Shown here: positions 44,860 through 55,047 of the stretch, one piece after another
How positions within the stretch are numbered: position 1 is the first letter of the stretch
Layout of the letters: the number at the start of each line of letters is the position of its first letter
Source of the DNA: Channa striata
Taxonomy: Eukaryota; Chordata; Actinopteri; Anabantiformes; Channidae
Direction: 5' to 3'
Assembly: GCA_033026295.1 (NCBI GenBank)
Contig: CM065184.1
Span: forward strand, 868,001 to 932,000
Length of the DNA: 64,000 bases
Notes under the pieces: model-generated
Told to the model about the DNA's origin: nothing
Databases searched by the model: none
The model's input: the letters and a program-made list of their open reading frames with translations, nothing else
Program-made: the position numbers and the translations under genes

Positions 44860-46195
44860 AACTGCTAAAAACCTTGAAATAACTTTAGGTATTGCGTTTT
44901 GTGCACTGCAGTGCCCCCTTCTGATCAGGCAGCAGCCGTCCTCAGAGCTACTGAAGCACAGATCGTGACTGATCGACAGCTGATAGTTTTCTTTATGTCG
45001 TTGTTGCCTTGGACATTATTTGTACGTAAGTATTTATTTGAAGAACCTTTAAGTTGCTGCTTTGTACTAGTATGATGTGTGTTACTTTATTTTGATCCCT
45101 ATTGTTATTCGTGTTCAGTTTTACAATGAGTAAGAAAAAGAGTCAAAGGAAAGTGAGCATCAATAAACGTCCAAGGAAGGTTGAGCCTTGTGCTTATTGG
45201 AGTCTAGTATAGAACAAGTTCAACTCTTGCGAGGACAGTATACTGTGACTCACAAGATCCTTCATCTCATTTGCCTTTCTATGCCTCGTACTAAGCACCC
45301 AGGTGTATCAAACAAACCAGGGCTGGTGCTTGTGCCTGTTCAGAGTTGGTTGAACTTGCAAGCCTGGACTGGAGAGTAATTATTACGCCATGTGTTTATC
45401 GCAGCATCTAGATCCAAGCTCCTGACTTTGACTTTGTTGGCCCTGAAATAACCTGACATAAGCCTTATGAAAGGTCTTCATGTCCAATGAGACATGTAAT
45501 AACCTAACATGTTTTGATTCTTATTAACACTGGACATAGACATAGTGGGAGTTTACACAGTTGTAGGTGGGCTCTGGTAACGCTGTAGTTGTGGGGGAGG
45601 GAGGTGCTGCCTTAGGCTCATTCTTTACAAGCCCTGCTGTTTTTGGGTAGTTGTTTTCTGACATTCTGATACTCCCAGAGAGCAACAATAGTGCCGTATT
45701 GTTTATAATTTTTTTTATTGTTATATACCACAATAAACATACTATTATTACTATTATTGAGGAAATTATCACCTATTCCTGTTTTCATTTATAATTCCAC
45801 ATTGTCAGCATGCCTCCTTCAGTTTGCACTTAGAATGCACATTAGTCTTTAGCTCGTTAACTTGCACAAACACGGTGGGTATTGATCACATCACAGTTTA
45901 ACAAATCTAATAAATGAAACAGATTTTTATAAAAAAACTTCCTAGCTCTAAATCAGCCAAGAGTTGGTATTTTCTTGGCTGATGTTTGTAGCAAAAGTAT
46001 TTTTTTACAATTAGAAACCGGTTCAGAACCAGCCTTCTAACTACCTTTATGGTAAGGAGCTAATTATGGCCCATCTATCGCAACAACAAATGGTGCTCAA
46101 AGCTAGATGATATAGTAAATACTTGATTTTATGTGACAGTGAATAGTAAGGAGAAATGTGCCAACAAGAGAAATCTCTTGATGATGTGCTCCAGC
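44860..46195. other. gene-free DNA
   Basis: No gene is confirmed. A short basic frame begins ATGAGTAAGAAAAAGAGTC at about 45127 (Lys/Arg-rich, 25 codons) and stops soon after. It could be the start of a lost transposon gene but is too short to call. Confidence 0.45.
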
Positions 46196-46196
46196 T

Positions 46197-46310
46197 TCTA
46201 GCAACACGCAGCCAATCCCCATCCCAAGCTGCGCAGTGCTAAGTACTGGTCCCAAGCCCATTAGACACTGGGGAGGGTTGTGTCAGGAAGGGCATCTGAT
46301 GTAAAAACAT
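46197..46310 (+). mobile_element. RTE 5'-end fragment
   Basis: CTGGTCCCAAGCCC, GGGGAGGGTTGTGTCAGGAAG and GGCATCTGATGTAAAA match the 5' leader of the RTE at 48890-48975 and of the derivative at 29107. No 3' part follows. Confidence 0.7.
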
Positions 46311-46626
46311 CAACATGAAAAAAGTGATTCCCTGACTCTGAAACTGTGGAATACTGTAAGCCCAGAGGACAAATAAAAAGGCTAAAAGCAAAAAATTAAG
46401 GAATCGGGACGTGTTTATCAGTTTTAATTCAATTCAATTCAATTCAATTGAACTTTATTTATATAGCTCCAATTTACAACAAGGTCATCTCAAGGCACTT
46501 TACATAATAAAGTCAAGACTACACAAACATTTAAAGAAAACCCAACAAATCCCCCTTGAGCAGCCATAGGCAACAGTGGAGAGGAAAAACTCCCTTTAAC
46601 GAAAGAAACCTCCAGCAGAACCAGGC

Positions 46627-47118
46627 TCAGGATGGGTGGCCATCTGCCTTGACCGGTTGAGGTGAGTGGAAAGTGGAGAGAGAAAAGAACAGAGCAACAA
46701 AAGCAACAACAAAACATTGGGCAGGTTGGTAGGACCAGTAGCTGCGCACTGGAAGACACACAGCGCCAAATCCGCGGACACCTAAGGACAGGGAAAGAGA
46801 GGGAGAAAGACGACTACGGGACAAAGGAGATACAGAGTTAATGTCATACATTGGTGACATTATAGATGTGGGGTGAGAGGAGAGACTGAAGAGAAGAGGA
46901 AAGTGGCACAGTGCAGAGTCCCCCAGTAGTCTAAGCCTATAGCAGCATGACTTTAACCAACTATAAGCTTTATCGAAAAGGAAGGTTTTGAGCCTAGTCT
47001 TGAAAATAGACAGGGTGTCTGCTTCCTGAATCTGGACTGGGAGCTGGTTCCACAGGAGAGGAGCTTGATAGCTAATAGCTTTGCCTCCCATTCTATTTTT
47101 GGAAATTCTGGGAACCAC
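46627..47118 (-). pseudogene. L2 C-terminal domain
   Basis: The frame starts VPRISKNRMGGKAISYQAPL, then LLWNQLPVQIQEADTLSIFK and LKTFLFDKAYS. These are the conserved C-terminal blocks of L2/CR1-type polyproteins. The frame then runs on into 3' untranslated sequence. Confidence 0.8.
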
Positions 47119-47766
47119 AAGTAGGCCTGCATTTTGGGACCGAAGTGGTCTAGTAGGATAATATGGTACTAGGAGATCTTTTAGGTATGATGGAGCTTAA
47201 CCGTTTAGAGCTTTAAAGGTAAGAAGAAGGGTTTTAAATTATATTCCACATTTAATGGGAAGCCAATGGAGAGAAGCTATTGAAGGTGAAATATGATCTC
47301 TCTTACCAATCCCAGTCAGCAATCTTGTTGCAGCATTTTGGATTAATTAAAGGCTTTATAGAGAGGTACTGGGGTAGACTTAAAGTAGAGTATTGCAGTA
47401 ATCCAATCTAGAAGTAACGAATGCATGAACCAGTTTTTCAGCATTGCTTTGAGACAGGATGGTCCTATTTTTGGCAATGTTCCGTAGGTTGAAGAAGGCT
47501 GTTCTAGAGATTTGTTTTATGTGTGAGGTAAATGACAAATCCTGGTCAAAAATGACTCAGAGATTCGTTGTAGTACTACTGGGGGCCAGAGTTATGTCAT
47601 CTAAAGTAGTGATATGGTTGGAAAAACATGTTTCTTAGACTTTTAGGCCCAAACACAATAACTTCAGTTGTATCTGAGTTTAGAAGAAGGACATTATACG
47701 TCATCTAGTCCCTTCTGTCTTTTAGACATGCTTGTAGTTTGATTAATTTATTTGTTTCATCAGGTT

Positions 47767-48162
47767 TCATAGATAGATATAATTGTGTGTCATTAGTGAG
47801 TGTTTTCTAATAATGTTACCAAGGGGAGACATATATAGAGTAAAGAGTATTGGTCCTAACACAGAGCCTTGTGGAACTCCATAACTAACTTTTGTGTATG
47901 TGGAAGATTCATCATTAACATAAACAAATTGGAATATATCTGATAGATAAGATTTAAACCAATTTAGTGCAGTTCCTTTAATTCCAATTACATGTTCTAG
48001 TCTCTGTAATAATATTCTGTGATCAATGGTGTCAAATGCAGCACTAAGATCTAGCAGAACTAGTATAGAGACAAGTCCATTATCTGAAGCCAGAAGAAGA
48101 TTGTTCAGTACGGTTTGTATCCTGTGATAAATTCTAAATCCTGACTGACATTCTTCAAACAA
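47767..48162 (-). pseudogene. L2 reverse transcriptase palm
   Basis: Contains CQSGFRIYH, SILVLLDLSAAFDTIDH (motif A), FKSYLSD and GVPQGSVLGPILFTLYM (motif B). The catalytic ADD block that should follow is frameshifted. Upstream fingers (ANYRPISNLPFISK-like) continue to about 48330 in broken frames. Confidence 0.85.
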
Positions 48163-48861
48163 GTCGTTTCTGTGCAGGTGGTCACTAAATTACTTTGCAA
48201 CTACTTTTTCAAGTATTTTAGAAATAAAGGGGAGATTTGATATTGGTCTGTAATTGGCTAAGACACCTGGATCCAGACAAGGTTTTTTAAGTAGAGGTTT
48301 GATTACAGCTACCTTGTAGGCCTTTGGTACATATCCTGTTTGTAAAGATAGATTAATGATATCTAATACAAACCTGTCAGCAAGGTCTATGGGCAGAAAA
48401 AGCAGTCTAAAAGGGATTGAGGACTTACTGATGATTCCAATTCTGTTGTATTTGTGGGGAGGGTCTGGTGAATTTTATTTCTAATAGCTACAATTTTGTT
48501 TGTGAAGAAATGAAGTCATTACTGCATAGCGTTTACCAACCGGTATTGTCTATGTGTGCATTAAAAATACTGTCCCAAGGTAATTATTGACCTGTAAACA
48601 AACGGTGACGAAAATACCAATCAATCATTAAAAGGGAAACTTCAGTAACTCAAAGTACAGCTGCAACTTTCTCCAATGTTCACAAATAGCAGAAATCAGT
48701 AGCAATGTCCACAGGCTCACAAGCATTGTACTTTGTACCGTCCTACTCTGATACATGAACAAATTTGGCAAGCCACAGTTCCGAATGGACAGGAAATGTT
48801 TACAGTCTGTACAAGAGCTGAGATCAGCATCAACCTAGTGGAACTGAGTTTAGGGGCTTGT

Positions 48862-48879
48862 AGTATTAAATGGTCTTAA
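48862..48879. repeat. left target duplication of full-span RTE
   Basis: AGTATTAAATGGTCTTAA, repeated exactly at 53817-53834. Confidence 0.92.
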
Positions 48880-49178
48880 TCTAGAAACAGGGGTTGCAAG
48901 GCAGTGACTTCTGTGCCGGTTCAAAGCCCGGATAAATAGTGAGGGCTGCGTGAGGAAGGGCATCCAGCGTAAAACTCATCCATAGCACTTTCATACCAGA
49001 TCGGTCGAGGCCAGGGTTAACAACGACCGTCACCGGTGCTGTTAACCTACAGTGTGCCGGTGAAAATTTGGCTACTGTTGGTCGAAGAAGGAGAGGAGGC
49101 ACAAGGGTTCGTGGTCAGAGAAAATAGGGGAAAGGCAGGAGCTTAGATCTGAGAGTAGGGACTCTTAACATTGGAACA

Positions 49179-49766
49179 ATGACAGGGAAAGGTAGAGAGC
49201 TGGCAGACATGATGGAGAGAAGGAAGGTAGATGTACTGTGTGTGCAGGAGACGAAGTGGAAGGGCAGCAAAGCACGTAGCATTGGAGGAGGATACAAACT
49301 GTTCTACCATGGTGTGGATAGGAAGAGAAACAGAGTAGGAGTGATCCTGAAGGGGGAGTTTGTGAACAATGTTCTAGAGGTGAAAATAGTCTCAGACAGG
49401 GTGATGAGCCTAAAGCTAGAAATCGAAGAGGTGATGGTGAACGTAGTCAGTGGGTATGCGCCACAAGTTGGCTGTGAGTTAAAAGAGAAGGAGATATTCT
49501 GGAGTGAGTTTGATGAGGTCATACACAGTATCCCCAGAGAAGATAAACTAGTTGTTGGAGCAGACTTCAGTGGGCATGTTGGTGAGGGAAACAGAGGTAC
49601 TGAGGAAGTGATGGGCAGGTTTGGTGTAAAGGAAAGGAATCCAGAAGGACAAATGGTGGTGGACTTTGGTAAGTGGGTACAAATGGCTGTAGTCAACACC
49701 TACTTTCAGAAGAGAGAGGAACACAGAGTGACATACAAGAGTGGAGGTGGACCACATTCTATGTAG
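49179..49766 (+). pseudogene. RTE endonuclease domain
   Basis: A 195-codon frame with APE-type endonuclease motifs: DVLCVQETKWKG (catalytic Glu), VSGYAPQVG, VVGADFSGHVGEGNRG (usual Asn replaced by Ser after DF) and VVNTYFQKREEHRVTYKSGG. The terminal SDH-type block lies beyond a frameshift at about 49760. The N-to-S change in the DFN motif would impair catalysis. Confidence 0.88.
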
Positions 49767-49951
49767 ACGAGGTCATTTGAGAGAGGTTAGTGACTTAACT
49801 GGTGGTATGAGAGAGTGTAGCCAGACAGCATCGCATGGTGGTGTGTAAGATGACTCTGGTGGTTAGGAAGAAGAAGAGAGGAAAGACAGAAAAGAAGACC
49901 AAGTGGTGGAAGCTAAAGAATTAAGAAACTTGTGAGGAATTTAGGCAGAAG

Positions 49952-50413
49952 TTGAGACAGGCTTTGGGTGGTCACGAAGAGCTTCCAGATGACTGGGAAA
50001 CTACAGCAGAGGTAATCAGGGAAACAGGTAGGAAGGTGCTTGGTGTCTCATCTGGAAGGAGGAAAGGAGATGAAGACACTTGGTGGTGGAATGAGGAAGT
50101 ACAGGACTACATCCAGAGGAAGAGGTTGGCTAAAAGGAAGTGGGATGTAGCAAGGACTGAGGAAAGTAGACAAGAGTACAAGGAAGTGCAGCGCAGAGTG
50201 AAGAGGGAGGTGGCAAAGGCCAAACAGAAAGCTTACGATGAGCTGTATAACAGGTTAGACACGGAGGAAGGAGAGAAGGACTTGTATAGGATAGCCAGAC
50301 ACAGAGATAGGGATGGGAAAGATGAGCAACAGATAAGGGTGATTAAAGACAGAGATGGAAAGGTGCTAACAAGCCAGGAGAGTGTGGAGAGAAGATGGAA
50401 GGAGTATGATTGA
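49952..50413 (+). pseudogene. RTE central domain
   Basis: A 153-codon frame: KVLGVSSGRRKGDEDTWWWN, then a highly charged helical stretch (KRLAKRKWDVARTEESRQEY), KAYDELYNRLDTEEGEKDLY and a VIKDRDGKVLTSQE segment that precedes reverse transcriptase. In an intact RTE it is one frame with the endonuclease. Confidence 0.85.
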
Positions 50414-50559
50414 TTGATGATTTGAGGAGCTGATGAATGAGGAAAATGACAGGGATGGAAGGGAGGAAGATGTGGATCTTGTGGAGCAGGAAATAGCAGA
50501 GATTAGAAAGGATGAGATGAGGAAGGCTCTGAAAAGGATGAAGAGCAGAAAGGCTGTTT

Positions 50560-51524
50560 GGACCCGATGACGTACCTGTGGAGGTGTGGAAGTGTAGTGG
50601 AGTTTCTGACCAGTCTGACCAGTCTGTTTAACAGGATTTTAGAAGATGTGTGAGGAATGGAGAAGAAGCGTTCTGGTGCCGAACATTGCATGGATGATAG
50701 GCAGAACTGGAGCAACTACAGCGGGATAAAGCTGCTGAGCCACACAATGAAGCTTTGGGAAAGAGTAGTGGAAGCCAGGCTTAGGAAGGAGGTGGAGATT
50801 TGTGAGCAGCAGTATGGTTTCATGCCCCGTAAGACCACCACTGAGGCCATTTTTGCTTTGAGATGGTTGAAGGAAAAGTACGGAGATGGTCAGAAGGAGC
50901 TGCATTGTGTCTTTGTGGATTTAGAGAAGGCATATGACAGGGTGCCGAGGGAGGAGCTGTGGTACTGAATGAGGTTGTCAGGAGTGGCAGAGAAGTACAT
51001 CATAGTCGTCCAGGACTTTTAAGAGAGGAGCATGACGGTGGTGAGATGTGCTGTAGGTCAGACAGAAGAGTTCAAGGTGGAGGTGGGACTACACCAAGGA
51101 TCGGCTTTGAGTCCCTTCTTGTTTGCTATGCTGATGGACAGGTTGACAGATGAGGTCAGACTCTCAGACAAATCTCCCTGGAAAATTATTTTTGCAGATG
51201 ACATTGTGATTTGCAGTGAGAGTAGAGAGCAGGTAAAAGAACAGCTGGAGAGATGGAGGTTTGCTCTGGAAAGAAGAGGCATGAAAGTCAGTCGTAGCAA
51301 GACAGAATACATGTGTGTAAATAAGAGGGAGCAAGGTAAAAGAGTGATGTTAGAGGGGGCTGAGGTAAAGAAGGTGCAGGAGCCTTGCAAGACTCAAAGG
51401 AAATGTGTACAGGACAGTGGTGAGACCAGCTCTGCTCTACAGGTTTTAGACAGTAGCAGTGAGAAAGCGACAAGCGGCAGAGATGGAAGCAGCAGAGATG
51501 AAAATGTTGAGGTTCTCCTTAGGA
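50560..51524 (+). pseudogene. RTE reverse transcriptase, N-terminal to palm
   Basis: NWSNYSGIKLLSHTMKLWER, QYGFMPRKTTTEAIFALR and CVFVDLEKAYDRVPREELW (motif A) are in one frame (50657-50968). EVGLHQGSALSPFLFAMLMD (motif B) and IIFADDIVICSE (catalytic FADD) are in another (from 51032). The frame shifts between them near 50970. A deletion follows KKVQE at about 51385 relative to the copy at 44398. The domain is cut at 51524 by the L2 and resumes after 53497. Confidence 0.88.
51519..51524. repeat. target duplication of nested L2 (TTAGGA), left
   Basis: Matches 53497-53502. RTE coding sequence joins cleanly across when one copy is removed. Confidence 0.75.
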
Positions 51525-51881
51525 CATTTACATTTACATTTAGGCATTTGGCAGACGCTTTTATCCAAAGCGACTTACAAGTGAGGAACAAAAAAGCATT
51601 AAAATCTAAGTTTAGGAGAGAAACATCAAAGTAAAGTGCTATCAAACAAGTGTTACAGTTTCATGAGATGCAAGTAGAGAAAAAAGGAAAAGCAAGAAGA
51701 GACGGAAGAGTTCTGTTTTCAGCAGTGTCTTAAATATAGTGAGTGAGGTCGCTGAGCGCACAGAGTTTTGCAGCTCATTCCACCATCGTGGGATCACTGA
51801 GCTGAAGAGTTTTCCTTGGTGTCTTCTGTGTGGCGCTGGGACTCCCAGATGTTGTTTGCTGGCCGAGCACAGCGAGTTTAA

Positions 51882-52286
51882 CTAAGCCGGAGCTGTTGAG
51901 TTGACCACTTTGTGGGCAAGAGACAGAGCTTTGAACTTAATCCTTGCAGCTACAGGAAACCAGTGCACAGATCTGAAGAGCGGAGTGACGTGAGTCCTTT
52001 TTGGATAGTTAAAGAGAAGGCGTGCTGCCGCATTTTGGATCATCTGCAGGGGTTTGGTCGTGCATGCCGGTAACCCCATCAACAGCGCGTTGCAATAATC
52101 TAGACAAGATATGATCAATGCCTGCATGATGAGTTGAGTTGTGTATTCAGAGAGGTAGGGTCTGATCTTGTTGATGTTGTAGAGAGCAAATCTACACGAC
52201 CTAGAGACTGAGGCGATGTGTTCCGTGAAGCTAAGTTTATCGTCAATGATGACCCTCCAGACTTCTGGCCGACTTAGCGGGAACAA
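51882..52286 (-). pseudogene. L2 thumb and C-terminal domain
   Basis: Contains VIIDDKLSFTEHIASVSRSC, FALYNINKIRPYLSEYTTQL, SCLDYCNALLMGLP and IQNAAARLLFNYPKRTHVTP, all standard L2 C-terminal blocks. It is separated from the main reverse transcriptase frame by a frameshift near 52390-52290. Confidence 0.88.
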
Positions 52287-52395
52287 TCACTTCGGATCCA
52301 ATGTTGATGCTGATGTTGTGCTGCATCAACGGCTTGGCTGGGAAGACTAGAACCTCAGTCTTGGAGATGTTGAGCTGAAGATGTCTTTCTCTCAT

Positions 52396-53472
52396 CTAGG
52401 CAGAGATGTCAGAGAGACAGGCAGAGATGCGTGTCGGGACAGTGGAGTCATCTGGCGTAAAGGACAGGAAGAGCTGCGTGTCGTCCGCATAGCAGTGATA
52501 TGAAAAGCCATGTGAATGGATGATAGAGCCCAGGGAAGAAATACAGATGGAAAAAAGAAGAGGACCAAGAACAGAGCCCTGAGGTGCACCAGTGGAGAGG
52601 TTATGAGATTTAGAATCATGCCCCTGCCAGGATACCTTGCAGGTTCGTCCAGACCAGTAGGACCGAAACCAGGCTAGAGCTGGTTCAGAGACACCCAAGT
52701 AAGAGACTGTATTCAGGAGGATCTGGTGGTTTACAGTGTCAAAGGCTGCTGACAGGTCCAGTAAAATCAAGACAGAAGAATTCCCTGCAGCTTTAGCAGC
52801 CCGTAGGGATTCCACAACAGTCAGAAGTGCCGTCTCTGTGGAGTGACCACTTTTGAAGACAGACTGATTTACATTGAGAAGGTTGTTCTGGGAAAGAAAG
52901 TCTGAAAGTTGATTGTAGACTGCTCCTTCCAGGGACTTGAACAGAAATGGGAGAAGAGAGACTGGTCTGTAATTCTCCACAAGGGAGGGATCAAGAGAAG
53001 GCTTCTTCAACAGGGGCGTAATCAGGGCCTTTTTGAACGAGGTGGGAAAGGTTCCTGTTATGAGAGAAGTGTTGATGATCTGCGTGATGGCTGGGATTAG
53101 TGTCGGTGCAGTAGCTTGAAGAAGGGTGGAGGGGATCGGGTCCAGAGAGCAAGTGGTTGGGCGATTCGAATGGAGGAGAGTAGATACGTTGTCCTCTGAC
53201 AGGGTTGTGAATGTGAAGCGTGGTGCCCCTTTCGATGTAGGTAGGTGGATGTCATCTGGTGGAGAGAACTGGGAGCTGATGGTTGCCACCTTGTTGGTGA
53301 AAAAGGAGGCAAAGTCGTCGGCTGTGAGACAGGTGGGTGGCGGAGGCTGCGGTGGGTAGACCAATGATTTAAAAGTGGAGAACAGCTTTTTGGTGTTCGT
53401 GGTGTTGCTGAGCTTGTCCTGGTAGTATTCAGGTTTAGCCCTAGTGACACTGTGAGAGAAAGATGCAAGCAA
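52396..53472 (-). pseudogene. L2 reverse transcriptase, long open frame (358 codons)
   Basis: This is the longest open frame in the window. In order it shows ITPLLKKPSLDPSLVENYRP, NQSVFKSGHSTETALLTVVE, SSVLILLDLSAAFDTVNHQI (motif A), FRSYWSGRTCKVSW, STGAPQGSVLGPLLFS (motif B) and CYADDTQLFLSF (catalytic YADD). All three catalytic aspartates are present. It lacks the endonuclease and the C-terminal part is out of frame, so the element is not autonomous. Confidence 0.9.
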
Positions 53473-53496
53473 ATAGGTTGTTGCCAGCTTTGTGGG

Positions 53497-53502
53497 TTAG
53501 GA
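53497..53502. repeat. target duplication of nested L2 (TTAGGA), right
   Basis: Matches 51519-51524. Confidence 0.75.
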
Positions 53503-53816
53503 GTGACAAGGTTGGACAGAATAAGGAACGAGCACATCAGCGCACGTTGCCTGCGTTAGCAACAAAGTCAGAGAGGCCAGACTGAGATGGTTTGGACATG
53601 TGCAGAGAAGGGATAGTGAATATATTGGTAGAAGGATGTTGGAGATGGAGCTGCCAGGTAAGAGGGCGAGAGGACGACCAAGTAGAAGATGTATGGATGT
53701 TCTAACAGAGGACATAGTGAGAGTGGAAAATGCCCAGGATAGAGTGAAGTGGAAACGGATGATTCGCTGTGGCGACCCCTGATGGGAAAAGCCCAAAGAG
53801 AAGTAGTAGTAGTAGA
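53503..53816 (+). pseudogene. RTE C-terminal coding and 3' end
   Basis: It continues the domain cut at 51524 (VTRLDRIRNE-type coding, then RLRWFGHVQRRDSEYIGRRM-like and the KRMIRCGDP end, with shifts). It ends in AGTAG repeats and the right target duplication. Confidence 0.85.
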
Positions 53817-53834
53817 AGTATTAAATGGTCTTAA
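53817..53834. repeat. right target duplication of full-span RTE
   Basis: An exact copy of 48862-48879. Confidence 0.92.
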
Positions 53835-54960
53835 AACTGAGTGCACACACCTACAATAAGTCATATTTAAGGCTATTTATGCTTTCATTGATACTGCATG
53901 TCTGGCATTTGTTCCAGTAACATAATCAAAGGCCAATAGGTGAAAGAAGGTGAAAGTTCATTTTGGAATTTCCATTAAAAAGTTGAGAAAAATCAAGGTA
54001 CATTTCAGAAACACACAGACACAGACCCATGTAAAAAAAAGTAAATGAAAAAAAAACAAGCAAAATATTTGGTACAAAAAACAAAAAGACTCATAGTACT
54101 CATTAATTTTGGATCTGCAGTGCAAGACATTTCTGCACAGTGAAACGATGCAAAGCAACAGAATGAATGTTATATTCTACACATAAGCTTCATACCGAAA
54201 ATATAATATTCAGGCATAACCACTTTGGAATCACAGTTTTGTCAAGTTTTTGATTAGCAACTGTTCCACCAGGCCTTTAGGCTCATTCTTGGGGCATTTT
54301 TTTCTTTATGCATGTTCAGTTGGCTTCAACTAACTTACCCTTTGCGAGACATTCTGCGTCTTTATGTGAAAGAAGGTGCTGGTAAGTTCAGGGACACCAA
54401 AAGACTAAAAATACCACGTAGAATAAAATTATTCTTTCCCTTATGAAAAAAAACCCTTCAATATATGTAACATGGTGAGTAAATGAATGTCATTAACATG
54501 CAAAATCAACAACAGATAATAAACAAACATGCTAATAATAATGGCAATAAAATTAAAGAGGCATGGGCATTAACCAATACTGATTCACTAGCCTTCAGGA
54601 GGAACCTGACACGAAGGCTTTAATGCAGCACTGTATATTCACATAAATAAACATATAGCAAACCTTGTGAACAGTGAATAATAACACCAGCGGATCTGCA
54701 TATGAAAACTGTGTAAAACATAAGCTCTCACTTTTTGAGCCTCAAACGCAAGCACACGCCAAAAAGCTGGTCATCACTCCCTCTGTCTTCACTCATCTTT
54801 CAGCACCCTCCCTCTCCTCTCGCTCGCTCTTTCATTGATCTCTCTCTCATTGGACTCATCACTCTGCATTCTCTACAGACAAAGAGCAACCGCAGGATGA
54901 CAATCACATTAGAGCACACAATCTATTTATGGCTTTGCCTCATATTTCAACTCTGTTCGC

Positions 54961-55005
54961 TCTCTCTCTGTCTCTCTCTGACACACACACACACACACAC
55001 CTTCA

Positions 55006-55040
<35 letters not shown>

Positions 55041-55047
55041 TCTCTCG
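54961..55047. repeat. compound CT/CA microsatellite
   Basis: A CT run, then a CA run of about 20 bases, then long CT runs with TTCT interruptions. Confidence 0.9.

Larger units (their letters stand above)
46425..48540 (-). mobile_element. L2-type LINE, second subfamily
   Basis: A minus-strand element with an AATTC repeat tail (46427-46449), the typical TTATATAAAGC-like 3' end and reverse transcriptase motifs upstream. It differs from the L2s at 18354 and 51525 in tail and protein, so it is a separate L2-clade subfamily. It is 5' truncated within the pre-RT region near 48540, with frameshifts between the two main frames. Confidence 0.8.
51525..53496 (-). mobile_element. L2-clade LINE nested in the RTE
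   Basis: On the plus strand it starts with the reversed L2 tail (CATTTACATTTACATTTAGG, CGCTTTTATCCAAAGCGAC) and ends at CTTTGTGGG, the same 5' boundary word as the L2 at 18354. It has a 6-bp TTAGGA target duplication. Compared with that copy it lacks about 425 bp after the first 19 bases (the endonuclease end and linker), but its reverse transcriptase frame is much better preserved. Confidence 0.9.
48880..53816 (+). mobile_element. RTE-clade LINE, both ends present
   Basis: Runs from the 5' leader (ACAGGGGTTGCAAGGCAGTG) through endonuclease, central region and reverse transcriptase to the 3' end (CTGTGGCGACCCCTGATGGG, then AGTAGTAGTAGTAG). It is flanked by an 18-bp perfect target duplication. 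Subtracting the nested L2 (51525-53496) and its 6-bp duplication leaves about 2.96 kb, near the 3.0-3.3 kb usual for RTE. Frames are broken by shifts and a deletion of roughly 115 bp after KKVQE. Not active in its present form. Confidence 0.92.

Noticed and set aside
45127..45215. Basic peptide start (Met-Ser-Lys-Lys-Lys)
   Set aside because: Stops within about 30 codons, no homologous continuation recognised; noted only in the region description.
53126..53359. Plus-strand frames across the nested L2
   Set aside because: Antisense shadows of the minus-strand L2 reverse transcriptase.
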